64,000 nucleotides of DNA from Thalassoroseus pseudoceratinae (GTDB lineage: Bacteria > Planctomycetota > Planctomycetia > Planctomycetales > Planctomycetaceae): NCBI RefSeq assembly GCF_011634775.1, contig NZ_JAALXT010000001.1, positions 1,259,125 through 1,323,124 on the forward strand, read 5' to 3'. Position 1 is the stretch's first letter, and the number at the start of each line of letters is the position of its first letter. Positions 37,143-46,512 of this stretch are shown piece by piece. The notes below the pieces were generated by a model. It did not search any database. It was not told the DNA's origin and saw nothing but the letters and a program-made list of their open reading frames with translations. A program made the translations under genes and the position numbers.

Positions 37143-38387
37143 TCACGAAGCCATTTCTTCAATACCTTCTGTCGCTACTCGATGCCGTGCGATTCGAACC
37201 ATGTCGGCATCGATGTCGCAACCCACGAATTGACGTCCTTCGCCAACTTGCGAGACAGCAACGGCATTGGTTCCAGTTCCAAGGTGCGTGTCTACGATGA
37301 GATTCTCAGGATCGGAGAGCTTCAGAACGAGTTGTCTTGCGACCGGGAGCGATTGCTGCCAATCGCCATAGTCCTTTTCGATGCCGGGATTGTAAATCAC
37401 ATCGTCAAAATAATACTGTCGGTCTGGGTTTGGACTGAAGATCGGAACCGGACGCCAACGCTCAATATGGCCGGTCTTGTAATCTTTGCTTCCCGCTTTG
37501 AAGACAATTGCAATTGTCGTGAGATACGACAGGCTCTCGCCGATTGCTTGGCAGAACTCAGACAACCGAGACGTTCCGATATACGACGCAAAAAGCCCAT
37601 CGGCCTTGAGCCACTTCTTCGCTTGTACTCCGAGTTCGGCCCAATCTTGGTAGTGCTCCTTGGACCATACAACGTCGGTCAAAAGCAAATCAACGGATTG
37701 CTGTTTGATTTTCAGCTTCCGCCAATCGGAATTTCGAATCGAGATATTCGGCGGCAGGTTTTTGACGTCTTCGATTTCTCGGAGTCGGCGCTTCCGTCTG
37801 GCTTCCGATGCAAAGCGCTTTGGCCTTCGGATGATTCCTTGAAGATCGTCTTTCATTTCTTCCAAATCCGGCGTGAGACTTTCAAATTCACGCTGGCTTT
37901 TTACAATGAGTCTCGCTCCTTTTCGCTTTCCGATCTTTCGACGAACACCATCCTTGCCAACCGTCGAGACGGCGGGCGGCAACTTATTCATTTGAATAAG
38001 TTCCTTTCTACGTCTGTTGATCGTCGGTTGGCTAACGCCGAACAACTCCGCTACCGTTGTCTCGGATAACTCGGGATTGGCAACGAGATAAATCTCGATC
38101 AGCTTGTTCCGCACTCGTCTCGGCAATTGCATCGGCCTTCGCCATAGATTCAAGTCGATGGCGAGAGCTTTCTTTTCGTCGTCGCTTAGTCCAATCCGAA
38201 CGTCGGCTCCGGCCATCCAATCAATGCCAAGTTCCGTGCAGACGTCACGCCTTTCGTGGCCGTCGATCACTTGGCCGTATTCGTCGAGCACGATTGAATT
38301 CCGCAAACCAACCGCTTCGATGGAAGCTCGGAGTTCGGCACGTTCTTGCTTGGTTGCAACAGGAAAGATTCGATACTTGTCGCTCAT
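37143..38387 (-). CDS. ParB-domain/HTH/DNA methyltransferase fusion with altered catalytic motifs
   Basis: A 414-residue protein. Residues about 1-90 are a ParB/sulfiredoxin-like N-terminal domain (NSIVLDEYGQVIDGHERR). Residues about 110-145 hold a helix-turn-helix (SETTVAELFGVSQPTINRRR). Residues about 195-414 match amino-methyltransferases in layout. The catalytic motif IV, normally (D/N/S)PP(Y/F/W), reads TDVVW, and the SAM motif, normally DPFxGSGT, reads DTHLGTGTN. These changes suggest weakened or lost methyl transfer, or a changed substrate. This family usually modifies phage DNA; here a DNA-binding regulatory role is an alternative. Confidence 0.8.
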   Translation of the reverse strand: MSDKYRIFPVATKQERAELRASIEAVGLRNSIVLDEYGQVIDGHERRDVCTELGIDWMAGADVRIGLSDDEKKALAIDLNLWRRPMQLPRRVRNKLIEIYLVANPELSETTVAELFGVSQPTINRRRKELIQMNKLPPAVSTVGKDGVRRKIGKRKGARLIVKSQREFESLTPDLEEMKDDLQGIIRRPKRFASEARRKRRLREIEDVKNLPPNISIRNSDWRKLKIKQQSVDLLLTDVVWSKEHYQDWAELGVQAKKWLKADGLFASYIGTSRLSEFCQAIGESLSYLTTIAIVFKAGSKDYKTGHIERWRPVPIFSPNPDRQYYFDDVIYNPGIEKDYGDWQQSLPVARQLVLKLSDPENLIVDTHLGTGTNAVAVSQVGEGRQFVGCDIDADMVRIARHRVATEGIEEMAS

Positions 38388-38416
38388 GGAATGCTCGGTC
38401 GATCATAGATAAAGAT

Positions 38417-38650
38417 ATGAACGACAGTATTGAACAACTCCAGCGACGAATCAAGGAACTCGAACAACGGCTACGAATGCTCGAAGCCAAACTGAAGACA
38501 TCAAGACTCGGTGAGAGCGGTCGAATCCGGCCCAAACTGACAGAATGGCAGACCATCTGGCGACCGGATAGGTTCTGTAAACCGGCGATGCCACGGGCCG
38601 TGGAACCTATGCTCGACACTTTTTGCGCATTGGTAAAAAAACGAGTGTGA
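38417..38650 (+). CDS. Small coiled-coil phage protein upstream of terminase
   Basis: A 77-residue protein: residues 4-30 form a strong heptad coiled coil (IEQLQRRIKELEQRLRMLEA), and the rest is basic and shows no domain. The start ATG 38417 is preceded by TAGATA at 5 nt and no Shine-Dalgarno. It is the first gene of the late plus-strand direction and diverges from the methyltransferase gene 29 bp away. The function is unknown; coiled-coil proteins here are sometimes terminase accessory factors. Confidence 0.55.
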   Translation: MNDSIEQLQRRIKELEQRLRMLEAKLKTSRLGESGRIRPKLTEWQTIWRPDRFCKPAMPRAVEPMLDTFCALVKKRV

Positions 38651-38691
38651 AAATTGCTAGTTTTATTAGGTTTTGAGTCCGTAAATAAAGT

Positions 38692-39171
38692 ATGTCGCTA
38701 CTTCACACATTAGAAAACGTTGCCGATGAATTAGGCGTTGCTAGGCGTACAATCCAGCATTGGAAAACACAAGGCTGTGAGGAACTCAACCAAGCTCCTT
38801 ACGATGTCGATGCCGTTGCACGATGGCGACGGAACCGCAAGAAATCAAAGAAACAAAAGCTGCAACCAAAGTCGAAGGCCGAAGCCGCAAGTCTAACTGA
38901 GCAACGACTTCAAGCCGACATCGAACTGAAGAAGGTTCGGAAGCGACTTCATGATTACGATTTGCAACTGAAGCAAGGAAAACTTGTTCTTGCCGAAGAC
39001 GTCAAACACTCGCAAGCACGGCTTGCGAGTGAAATCAAGAAGCACCTTCTTCGCATTCCTGACAGTTACGCCGACAGCATTACGAATCTTCAGACGATAG
39101 CCGAAGCAAAAGAAGTCTTGGAGCAACTTGTTTTCGATACGTTGGCGTTGCTCAGTAAGGGGGAGGACTGA
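38692..39171 (+). CDS. terS: Terminase small subunit
   Basis: A 159-residue protein. Residues 4-50 are a winged helix-turn-helix of the Nu1/terminase type (NVADELGVARRTIQHWKTQG), followed by a long charged helix and an oligomerisation region. Position directly before the GpA-type large subunit supports the call. It should bind the packaging start site and recruit the large subunit. TAAATA lies 4 nt before ATG with no ribosome-binding site, a pattern repeated at other late genes. Confidence 0.82.
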   Translation: MSLLHTLENVADELGVARRTIQHWKTQGCEELNQAPYDVDAVARWRRNRKKSKKQKLQPKSKAEAASLTEQRLQADIELKKVRKRLHDYDLQLKQGKLVLAEDVKHSQARLASEIKKHLLRIPDSYADSITNLQTIAEAKEVLEQLVFDTLALLSKGED

Positions 39172-39215
39172 GCGAACTTGTTCCAAATGACGTCCGACAG
39201 AAAACGCTTGCCGAG

Positions 39216-41036
39216 TTGGAAGCCAACTGGCGCAGCGTCTTCACGCCACCGGAGAAGCTAACGGTTGCAGAATGGGCGGAACTGAAGTTGACATTGTCCG
39301 AACGTGAAACCGCAACGCCCGGTCCACTAAGGTTTTCAAGAACCCCGTACCTAACCGAAGTCGTCAATTCGATTGCCGATCCAAACACCGAACAAATCAC
39401 GCTTTGTTGGGCCGCACAATGCGCCAAAACGATCGGCCTGTTTGTCATGATGGCCTACGGCATCGATGTCGATCCCGGCCAAATACTTTGCGTGTATCCG
39501 AATTCGGATTTGGCAAAGTCGGTTTCCAGGAACCGAATCCAGCCATTGATTGATGACTGCCGAACTCTCGCCAGACACAAACCGAACGACAGAGACAAGT
39601 TCTCTTTGCTCGAAATGTATTTGTCTCGTTGCACGCTACGGCTCACCGGTGCGAACAGTCCGGCGAATTTGGCAAGTCGTCCGATCCGCTATTTGTACGC
39701 CGACGAAATCGACAAGTTTCCAGCGGCAAGCGACAAGGAAGCCGGGGCTTTAGACTTAGCAATTGAGCGAACGAAGACTTTCTGGAATCGGAAGATCGTT
39801 TGCACAAGTACGCCAACGCTCGACACCGGCAACATTTGGCGACGGTTCTTGGAAGGCGACCAACGATACTTCTTCGTCCCTTGTCCTCATTGCTCGAAGA
39901 AGGCCGGGACGACGGCAGGCTTCCAGAAGCTAAACTTCGAGAATCTGAAGTTCGATTCTTCACTGAAGCACGACGACGGTAGTTACGATCTCGACGCTAT
40001 TCGAGACTCGGTCTATTACGAGTGCCAATTTTGCAAAGGCAGGATTCTCGACAAACACAAAAGAAAGATGCTCCAGCTTGGCGAATGGCGTGCAACGGCG
40101 ACTGGCAACCGACATCGAAGCTATCACTTGTCGGCGTTATATCCGTCATGGATTCGCTTCGCCGACGTCGCTATCAAGTTTCTGGAATCGAAAGACTACC
40201 CCGACAGCTTGCGGAACTTCAGGAACTCTTGGCTCGGTCTTCCGTGGCTCCGAGAAATCCATGCCACCGACGACTCGGAAGTCTTTGCTCACCGATCCGA
40301 TTACAAACTTCGGACTTGTCCGGTTGAACCAATTGCCGTCGTCTTGACCGCCGACGTTCAACAGGATTCGCTTTGGTATGTCGTTCGGGCTTGGCTTCCA
40401 GGAGAAACGAGTTACCTTCTCGACTATGGCCAAGTTCCAAACACCGACGCACTTTTGAACGTCGTCGGCTCCGTATTTGACGGCCCCAATGGCGAACCAA
40501 TCCGAATCACTCATGCCTTGATCGACTCCGGTTTCGATACCAAGGAAGTATACAACTTCTGTCGGTCCAATCGATTCATTCCCGTGAAAGGCAGAAGCGG
40601 AACGCAACAGACAACGCCTGTGAAATGGTATCCGATCAAAGGCGAGCATTTGAATCTTATGATGATTTCGGTTGACGTGTTCAAACAGGCTCTTCAAGAC
40701 AAACTCGGCAAACCGCTTGGTTCGCCTGGAGCATGGCATTTGCCCGAAGACGTTTGCGGCATTTATGCCAGTCAGTTGACTAGCGAAGTTCTCGCCAAGA
40801 AGAAAGATTCAAAAGGCTTCGACGTTTATTACTGGGAAAAGGTTCGAGAAGACAATCACTTGCTCGATTGTGAAGTCTATCAGCTTGCTTTGGCTTACGA
40901 TCTCAGATTGAGACAGCAACGGCCAACGGCTCCGAACGAAGTGAAGCCTAAGCCCAAACCGCAAGAATCAAGTTCGTCGGTAAATCCATTCGTCAGACGT
41001 GACGGCAGAAGCTTCTTCGACTTCGGGCGAATCTGA
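39216..41036 (+). CDS. terL: Terminase large subunit, GpA family
   Basis: This 606-residue DNA-packaging motor has an N-terminal ATPase and a C-terminal nuclease, as in lambda GpA and relatives. The adenine/phosphate-binding region reads AAQCAKTIGLFVMM (a GpA-style degenerate Walker A) and Walker B is YLYADEIDKFP. A zinc-like CPHCSKK / CQFCKGR pair lies about residues 225-285. Nuclease acidic residues begin at VLTADVQQDSLWY. The start is unsure: the frame has no ATG upstream; TTG 39216 is used here, and CTG 39168, next to a GGGGGAGG stretch, could be the true start. It is coupled to the small subunit gene. Confidence 0.9.
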   Translation: MEANWRSVFTPPEKLTVAEWAELKLTLSERETATPGPLRFSRTPYLTEVVNSIADPNTEQITLCWAAQCAKTIGLFVMMAYGIDVDPGQILCVYPNSDLAKSVSRNRIQPLIDDCRTLARHKPNDRDKFSLLEMYLSRCTLRLTGANSPANLASRPIRYLYADEIDKFPAASDKEAGALDLAIERTKTFWNRKIVCTSTPTLDTGNIWRRFLEGDQRYFFVPCPHCSKKAGTTAGFQKLNFENLKFDSSLKHDDGSYDLDAIRDSVYYECQFCKGRILDKHKRKMLQLGEWRATATGNRHRSYHLSALYPSWIRFADVAIKFLESKDYPDSLRNFRNSWLGLPWLREIHATDDSEVFAHRSDYKLRTCPVEPIAVVLTADVQQDSLWYVVRAWLPGETSYLLDYGQVPNTDALLNVVGSVFDGPNGEPIRITHALIDSGFDTKEVYNFCRSNRFIPVKGRSGTQQTTPVKWYPIKGEHLNLMMISVDVFKQALQDKLGKPLGSPGAWHLPEDVCGIYASQLTSEVLAKKKDSKGFDVYYWEKVREDNHLLDCEVYQLALAYDLRLRQQRPTAPNEVKPKPKPQESSSSVNPFVRRDGRSFFDFGRI

Positions 41037-41057
41037 CCCCACCGGCATAAATACAGT

Positions 41058-41411
41058 ATGCCAGAATCAACACCCAAGGCGGACGCCGACGTACAATCAA
41101 AACCAAAAGCGAAGACTAAACCGGACTCCAAGCCTGCGCCAAAATCGGAACCAAAGAAGGCCGACTCCAAGCCTGCGTCAAAGAAACAAGAGCCAAATAT
41201 AGAGCCAGTGAAGGAACCGGTAAGGAAACCAAAACCAAAGAAAAAAGAACCGATGCAAACTGAGTCCCACAAGCTCCGCTGCCCGCTTTGCGGCAGCGGA
41301 GCACGAATCACGAAGAGTAACTTCCGATCCTACTTCGGAAAATGCACGAAGTGTTCGCACTCTTTCAAAGTTGGCAGAGAACTCGGCTTTCCGAGTCAAG
41401 GAGTGAAATAA
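41058..41411 (+). CDS. Small Lys/Pro-rich protein with C-terminal zinc ribbon
   Basis: A 117-residue protein: residues 1-70 are low-complexity Lys/Pro/Ser/Glu repeats (KPKAKTKPDSKPAPKSEPK), and residues 74-108 are a zinc-ribbon-like knuckle pair (CPLC and CTKC). It lies between terminase and the W-like gene in the late operon. TAAATA stands 4 nt before ATG. Function unknown; a nucleic-acid-binding accessory to packaging is possible. Confidence 0.6.
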   Translation: MPESTPKADADVQSKPKAKTKPDSKPAPKSEPKKADSKPASKKQEPNIEPVKEPVRKPKPKKKEPMQTESHKLRCPLCGSGARITKSNFRSYFGKCTKCSHSFKVGRELGFPSQGVK

Positions 41412-41412
41412 C

Positions 41413-41643
41413 ATGTCATATACTTCGAATTCCGCTGCCGACCGATTGGCGGCAGTGCGAAACGCTATCGACAAAGTTCTGTCGGTGCAATCTTTTAGCC
41501 GTGGCGAAATGCAACAACGGCTTGCCGAGTTGAAAACGCTCAGAGAAATGGAGAAGGAACTCCAGTCCGAAGTTGCCAGGGAGGGCCGCTCTGGCTTTGG
41601 TTTCTCGTTGCTTCAAGTCGATCGTCCCGGTTCGGCGGATTGA
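41413..41643 (+). CDS. Head-tail connector protein, W-like
   Basis: A 76-residue helical protein whose pattern (RLAAVRNAIDKVLSVQSFSR, MQQRLAELKTLREMEKELQ) fits the lambda GpW family, which stabilises DNA in the filled head and starts the head-tail joint. The place between terminase and portal is the lambda order. AAGGAG lies about 10 nt before ATG. The stop of the previous gene is 1 bp upstream, so translation is coupled. Confidence 0.72.
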   Translation: MSYTSNSAADRLAAVRNAIDKVLSVQSFSRGEMQQRLAELKTLREMEKELQSEVAREGRSGFGFSLLQVDRPGSAD

Positions 41644-41717
41644 TTCCGTTCGGTTGCGATAGCCTCTTTCGTCAAATAATCTCGTAGCTTCCCATGAGCA
41701 CCTTACGAGGTTTGACT

Positions 41718-42692
41718 ATGACGAAAGATAGCATTGAGTCCGAAGTTGCGAAATTGAAAAAAGAAGAAGAATCGCTACGCAACGAGATAAAATCGGAAGG
41801 CGACTGGTTTACGTGGGGCAAAGTCCTCGGATGTATCATTGGCGTTGCAGTTCTATGGGGAGTCGGTTGGCTACCGATACTGTACTTCAAAAGCATCGGA
41901 GAGGCTGGAACCTTCGGAGACTTGTTCGGATCAGTAAACGCATTATTCAGTGGTTTGGCTTTCGCCTTTGTTATTCTAGCATTGTTTGCGCAACGATATG
42001 ACCTGAAGCAACAGAAAAGAGAATTGCGTCTAAGCTTGATCGAATCCCAACGAGCAAGAATCGAATATGAAAAAATGTCGGACGCTCAAGAAGATTCCTC
42101 TCGGTGGCAATTCATATCAGCATACCTAGCTTGCATAAACAGCCAGGCTGAGTCATATATCCGCCAATCAGAGGAAGAACGTAAGCTAAACATTCGGACT
42201 GCCGATTGGGATTATATGCGTTGCGAACTAAATTTGAAATCTACTCAATTGCTTGACGTCTTAGGCGATGAGGCGAAATCGTACATCAAGCTAAGGCCAG
42301 ACACTGCAATCATTCAAATGAGGCGTTGTATTCAACGTGCGTTGCAACTGTTGCCTAACGACCCCACAAGATGTAGTGTTGGCCAGTTTGCTGGAATTGC
42401 GACGGCTTTAGGAAAGATCGCTCTCCAAGTCTCGGCAGCAGTAGCCAGTTTACCAGTAGAACGTATTGATGAATACATTGAGTCTCTCAGAATCGAAATT
42501 GAGAAGACATTTCGAGAAATTACCGACGATATTTCGATGCTTATGAGCAACACTAAACATGCCGACAATCACAATGAACTTCCTCCAGTAGCCAATCGAT
42601 TATCTGAAATGTTCCGACATGCTAATCAGTTGGTATATGACTTTCATGAATACATTTACGAACTGGAAGATGAAGATGACTACAGTTTATGA
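41718..42692 (+). CDS. Membrane-anchored coiled-coil protein, AbiC-like family, copy 3
   Basis: The product has 324 residues from ATG 41718 (ACGAGG, 8 nt upstream). A short N-terminal coiled coil is followed by membrane segment 1 (VLGCIIGVAVLWGVGWLPIL), the block AGTFGDLFGSVNALFSGLAF running into membrane segment 2, a coiled coil (RYDLKQQKRELRLSLIESQ) and a helical domain with an acidic end. It is inserted between the W-like and portal genes in the packaging/head operon, in the same direction, an odd location for a membrane protein. It is the third member of this family in the prophage. Confidence 0.75.
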   Translation: MTKDSIESEVAKLKKEEESLRNEIKSEGDWFTWGKVLGCIIGVAVLWGVGWLPILYFKSIGEAGTFGDLFGSVNALFSGLAFAFVILALFAQRYDLKQQKRELRLSLIESQRARIEYEKMSDAQEDSSRWQFISAYLACINSQAESYIRQSEEERKLNIRTADWDYMRCELNLKSTQLLDVLGDEAKSYIKLRPDTAIIQMRRCIQRALQLLPNDPTRCSVGQFAGIATALGKIALQVSAAVASLPVERIDEYIESLRIEIEKTFREITDDISMLMSNTKHADNHNELPPVANRLSEMFRHANQLVYDFHEYIYELEDEDDYSL

Positions 42693-42755
42693 GCTTGTTC
42701 TCTCATTGGCATTGTGAGACAACAACAATGTCCATTCCCAGCCCCTATATAGGGC

Positions 42756-44357
42756 ATGGAGAATCCGCACGAACTTATCAATCAACTCAATCGCTTGTCA
42801 AAGCTTGCCGCAAGTAACATTGCCGAGCGGCAACTCGAAGCTGGAAAGTTAGACCGCACAACAGCAAGCTGGGCCGCTCAAGCTGCGGCAGGAGACATAT
42901 CAAGGGTTGACGTAATCCAAAGATTACGTCAACGAGCTTGGTATGAATTTCGAAACAACATGTACGCCAATAAGGCGGTGCGTGCAATTGTTTCACGTTT
43001 GATCGGCAATGGCGTTAGTCCTGAATCAATTGCCGTCAATCCGCAAGGCGAACCGCTTGCCGAATTCCGCACCAAAGCCAGAAAGCTTTGGGATCGATTC
43101 TGCCGTGAACCGTCCGATCTCGGCAGGCCGGGACGGGGTGGAATTACATTCCATGAATTGTCGGCACAAGTTCTTACTGAAGTCATTTGTTCCGGTGAAT
43201 GCTTTCTTCGTCTACGGCGAATCTCGAAGGAAGAACAGGCGGCAAGGAATCTTCGGCTCCCGCTCACGATTCAAGTGATTGAAGCCGAACGAGTTTCCGA
43301 AGCGGCGATTATGACCGAGCCGACGAAGGATGGAACGGTTATCTTCAGGGGAATCGAACTCGACGCCGATACCGGAAAACGGCTGGCGTATCACGTTTAT
43401 TCTCGGCATCCGAATCATCCGCTTGGCGATTCTCGCAACTATAAGACGGTTAGGATTCAAGCCGACGAAATCTTGCACGTCTACGTTCAGCAACGACCGT
43501 CGCAACTTCGGGGTTTTTCTTGGCTCTCGCCCGTATTGCTGAATTTGAGAGACATCAACGACTATCAATTCAACGAACTCGTTGCTTCCGCTGTGAGTTC
43601 CTGTATCGCTTTGGCAATCACAAGGGAACCGACGTCGGGCAGTCTCGGATTGCAGGCGACGACAGGCGGCGACAATACGGATTCGGACGGGAACGCCATC
43701 ACTCGAATTCAACCGGGAACGTTGCTGCAATTGAATCCAGGCGAAAAGCTCGATGGCTTCGACCCGAATCGACCGGCCAAAGCTGCCGAGAACTTCATCA
43801 ACCACTTGCTCCGTGGCGTTGCTGCCGGTCTGCCCGGCGTCAAGTCGTCTCAAATCACTGGCGACTATCGAGCCAGTTCCTTCAGTTCCGAGCGATCCGC
43901 CGAGAACGACATCATGCCGGAAATCCAGTCTTTGCAAAACTGGTTCTATATGTCCGCACATCAACCGATCTATGAAGCCGTAATCGATACCGGAGTCATG
44001 GCGGGATACTTCGGCAATGTTCCAAACGATCAAAGCGGCGACTTGTGTTTGTGCGATGCCGTATGGCGGGGACCGGTTTCGAAGTCGATCAATCCCAACC
44101 AAGACGAGAACGCCAGTATGGGAGCGATCAAAAACGGAACTAGCTCGGCACAAATCGAAGCCGCAAGGAAGGGGCACGACTGGCGCAAAGTGATCGAAGA
44201 AAACGCCGAAGTCTACAAGGCCGCTATCGACGCCGGTTTGCCGGAATCCTATGCCATGAATTTGATCGGCGTCGGTGTCTCTCCGGTTGATACTCAAGAC
44301 GAAGAAACGCTTGAAGCAAAATCTGTCGCAACCGCACTAGATACAGGCGATGGATAA
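42756..44357 (+). CDS. Portal protein, lambda GpB family
   Basis: A 533-residue protein with the lambda-type portal pattern: RQRAWYEFRNNMYANKAVRA near the N-terminus, an ICSGECFLRLRR strand, DEILHVYVQQRPSQLRGFSW and GDYRASSFSSERSAEND. It forms the dodecameric DNA-entry ring of the capsid. TATATA lies 4 nt before ATG with no ribosome-binding site. The gene's end overlaps the next start by 8 bp. Confidence 0.92.
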   Translation: MENPHELINQLNRLSKLAASNIAERQLEAGKLDRTTASWAAQAAAGDISRVDVIQRLRQRAWYEFRNNMYANKAVRAIVSRLIGNGVSPESIAVNPQGEPLAEFRTKARKLWDRFCREPSDLGRPGRGGITFHELSAQVLTEVICSGECFLRLRRISKEEQAARNLRLPLTIQVIEAERVSEAAIMTEPTKDGTVIFRGIELDADTGKRLAYHVYSRHPNHPLGDSRNYKTVRIQADEILHVYVQQRPSQLRGFSWLSPVLLNLRDINDYQFNELVASAVSSCIALAITREPTSGSLGLQATTGGDNTDSDGNAITRIQPGTLLQLNPGEKLDGFDPNRPAKAAENFINHLLRGVAAGLPGVKSSQITGDYRASSFSSERSAENDIMPEIQSLQNWFYMSAHQPIYEAVIDTGVMAGYFGNVPNDQSGDLCLCDAVWRGPVSKSINPNQDENASMGAIKNGTSSAQIEAARKGHDWRKVIEENAEVYKAAIDAGLPESYAMNLIGVGVSPVDTQDEETLEAKSVATALDTGDG

Positions 44358-46365
44358 GTTATGTGAAACCCTACCGAAGGAACTTGAAGTCCGAACGTTT
44401 CACGTTCGGACTAATGGCAATCGAATCGAAGCCATAGCGACAACGGAGTCCCCGGTTCCGATGTTCGATTATGAGAGATACGAAGTCGTTCCAGAAACGC
44501 TTCTGATGTCTGGCGTCGATTTGCCTGAACGTATTCCTTTGTTGGATTCGCATAACAGAGACCGAGTCAAGGATATACTCGGCTCGGCAAGAAACCTTCG
44601 GATCGAAGGTGACAAGCTCATTCTTGATATCGACGTTTCAAATACGGAAGCAGACGTCAAGAAGAAGATCGACGAAAAACACATTACCGACTTGTCGATT
44701 GGCTATTCCGTACTGAAGAAACTTTATGTTCCCGAAGACGAAACAGCCATGATTGACGGTCGGGCATTTTCCGGCCCAATGAATGTCGCAACTCAGTGGG
44801 AGTTGCGAGAAGTCTCACTAACCCCAATCGGAGCCGACCAATTAGCGAAAATTAGAAAGCAACAACACGGAGGAACCTTGGCTAAGGAAGAAACCAAGAA
44901 TCAAACAAAGCCGGAGAATGAACCGGAAGCAAACAACACAAGGAGTGAAACCAAGAAGGAAGAAACTCCCAAGGTAGAACAACCAAAAGCCGAAGAACGA
45001 CAGGAGGCAACAAAGCCCCGCAAGCGATCGGCAACACAAAGAATCAATGACTCGGTTCAAAAGGCGTTGAAAGAACAGCGTGATCGATTCGCCGCAATTC
45101 GTAACGAATGCAAACGTCACGGAATCGAAGCCGACGCCGACGAACTTTGCGAGAAGTACGAATCCGTCGCCGAAGCAAGAGCGGCGATTCTCGACATTCT
45201 TGCCAAGCGTGCTCCGACAATTAGAACCGACTATGTTCGTTTCGGCGCATCCGAAGTCGATAAGACTAACGATGCCATGCGTGACGGTCTGGCGGTTCGT
45301 TGCGGTCTGAAGAAGACCGACGAAAAGGAGCTTGCTCCAGGCTGGCAGGATTTCCGAAACGCTACCTTGCTCGATTTGGCGAAAGCGAATCTTGAACGCA
45401 ACGGCGTTCGTGTCCGTGGCTTGAGCAATCACGACATCGCAACCCAAGCCTTGACCGGTTCGGTTCGTGGCGCTGATTACGGTTTCCACACTGGAGCCGA
45501 CTTCACAAATCTTTTGCTTGACGCTGCAAACAAGTCGTTACTTCAAGGTTACGAAGAAGCTCCGGTGACTTGGCGACAATGTTTCCGCCAAGCTCCGAGC
45601 GTATCCGACTTCAAAGCGATCAACCGTGTTCGTCTTTCCGAAGCTCCGTCGCTCGATGTTTGGCCGGACAACTCCGAGCCGAATCAACTGAGTCTTTCCG
45701 ATCAAAAGGAAAGTTACAACGTCGAAGCTTACAGCAACATCATTTCCATTTCTTATCAGACATTGGTGAATGACGATCTCGACGCTTTGAGCCGTGTTCC
45801 TCAGTTGCTCGGTGCGGCAGCCGCACGAACTGTGAACGCAACGGCCTGGGCAATCATCACCAGCAATCCGGCAATGGCGGACGGTTACAACTTGTTCGAC
45901 AACACCAATCACGCCAACGACGTGAGTTCGGGCGGCGTTCCAGGTACAACTGAGTTGAACACAATGCGAGCGAAGTTGAGAACTCAAACCGGAATGAACG
46001 GTGCAACTCTCGGCTTGGTTCCGAGATACCTTGTCGGTCCAGCGGCATTGGAAAGTAGCATTCTGCAAATTACGAATTCAGAATACGATCCGACCGCAAG
46101 CAAGTTCCAGGTTTTCAATCCGAACAGAAACTTGGTTCCTGTGATCGAACCGATTCTTGATTCCAACTCGACGAAGAAATGGTATTTGTTCGCCGATCCT
46201 TCTCAAATCGACACGATTGAAGTTTCGTTCTTGCAAGGACAGGAAAGCCCGATCATTCGAAGTTGGACTGATCAGAAGACTTTGAGCATGAACTTTCATG
46301 TTTTGCAAAGCTTTGGAACGAAAGCTGTAGACCATAGGGGCGTCCATCGAAATGCGGGTGAATAA
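44350..46365 (+). CDS. Prohead protease fused to major capsid protein
   Basis: A 671-residue protein. Residues 1-170 are a prohead protease of the HK97/U35 class, with the active-site His in LLDSHNRD and Ser in TDLSIGYSV. Residues about 175-290 are a charged, low-complexity coiled region that can act as internal scaffold. Residues about 290-671 are the capsid protein, with the GLSNHDIATQAL and VNATAWAIITSNPAM blocks of the Mu-like major head family. Self-cleavage would free the three parts during maturation. The start overlaps the portal gene and has TAGATA 6 nt upstream. A hairpin and a terminator follow. Confidence 0.87.
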   Translation: MDKLCETLPKELEVRTFHVRTNGNRIEAIATTESPVPMFDYERYEVVPETLLMSGVDLPERIPLLDSHNRDRVKDILGSARNLRIEGDKLILDIDVSNTEADVKKKIDEKHITDLSIGYSVLKKLYVPEDETAMIDGRAFSGPMNVATQWELREVSLTPIGADQLAKIRKQQHGGTLAKEETKNQTKPENEPEANNTRSETKKEETPKVEQPKAEERQEATKPRKRSATQRINDSVQKALKEQRDRFAAIRNECKRHGIEADADELCEKYESVAEARAAILDILAKRAPTIRTDYVRFGASEVDKTNDAMRDGLAVRCGLKKTDEKELAPGWQDFRNATLLDLAKANLERNGVRVRGLSNHDIATQALTGSVRGADYGFHTGADFTNLLLDAANKSLLQGYEEAPVTWRQCFRQAPSVSDFKAINRVRLSEAPSLDVWPDNSEPNQLSLSDQKESYNVEAYSNIISISYQTLVNDDLDALSRVPQLLGAAAARTVNATAWAIITSNPAMADGYNLFDNTNHANDVSSGGVPGTTELNTMRAKLRTQTGMNGATLGLVPRYLVGPAALESSILQITNSEYDPTASKFQVFNPNRNLVPVIEPILDSNSTKKWYLFADPSQIDTIEVSFLQGQESPIIRSWTDQKTLSMNFHVLQSFGTKAVDHRGVHRNAGE

Positions 46366-46377
46366 TGCAAGCGAAAA

Positions 46378-46423
46378 TTTTGGCTACCGACTCTACTAGA
46401 TAGAGCAGGCTGTGTAGCCAAAA
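46378..46423 (+). promoter_or_regulatory. Two-level hairpin after the capsid gene
   Basis: The outer stem TTTTGGCTAC / GTAGCCAAAA (46378-46387 and 46414-46423) encloses a small CTCTA/TAGAG stem (46391-46395, 46401-46405) whose loop holds ACTAGATAG. It may stabilise the capsid mRNA. The same 9-mer occurs in the hairpin at 49689-49725. Confidence 0.5.
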
Positions 46424-46462
46424 GGAAAAATTTGTATTCCTTGATGAATCCTTGATTATCCA

Positions 46463-46493
46463 AACCCCGTCGCCATTCGGCGACGGGGTTTTT
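46463..46493. terminator. Bidirectional terminator
   Basis: The same 11-bp stem as at 30941 and 48248 (ACCCCGTCGCC / GGCGACGGGGT), followed by TTTTT. It separates the capsid gene (plus) from the GYF-domain gene (minus). Confidence 0.85.
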
Positions 46494-46512
46494 CTTTTCA
46501 TCCCAAATATAG

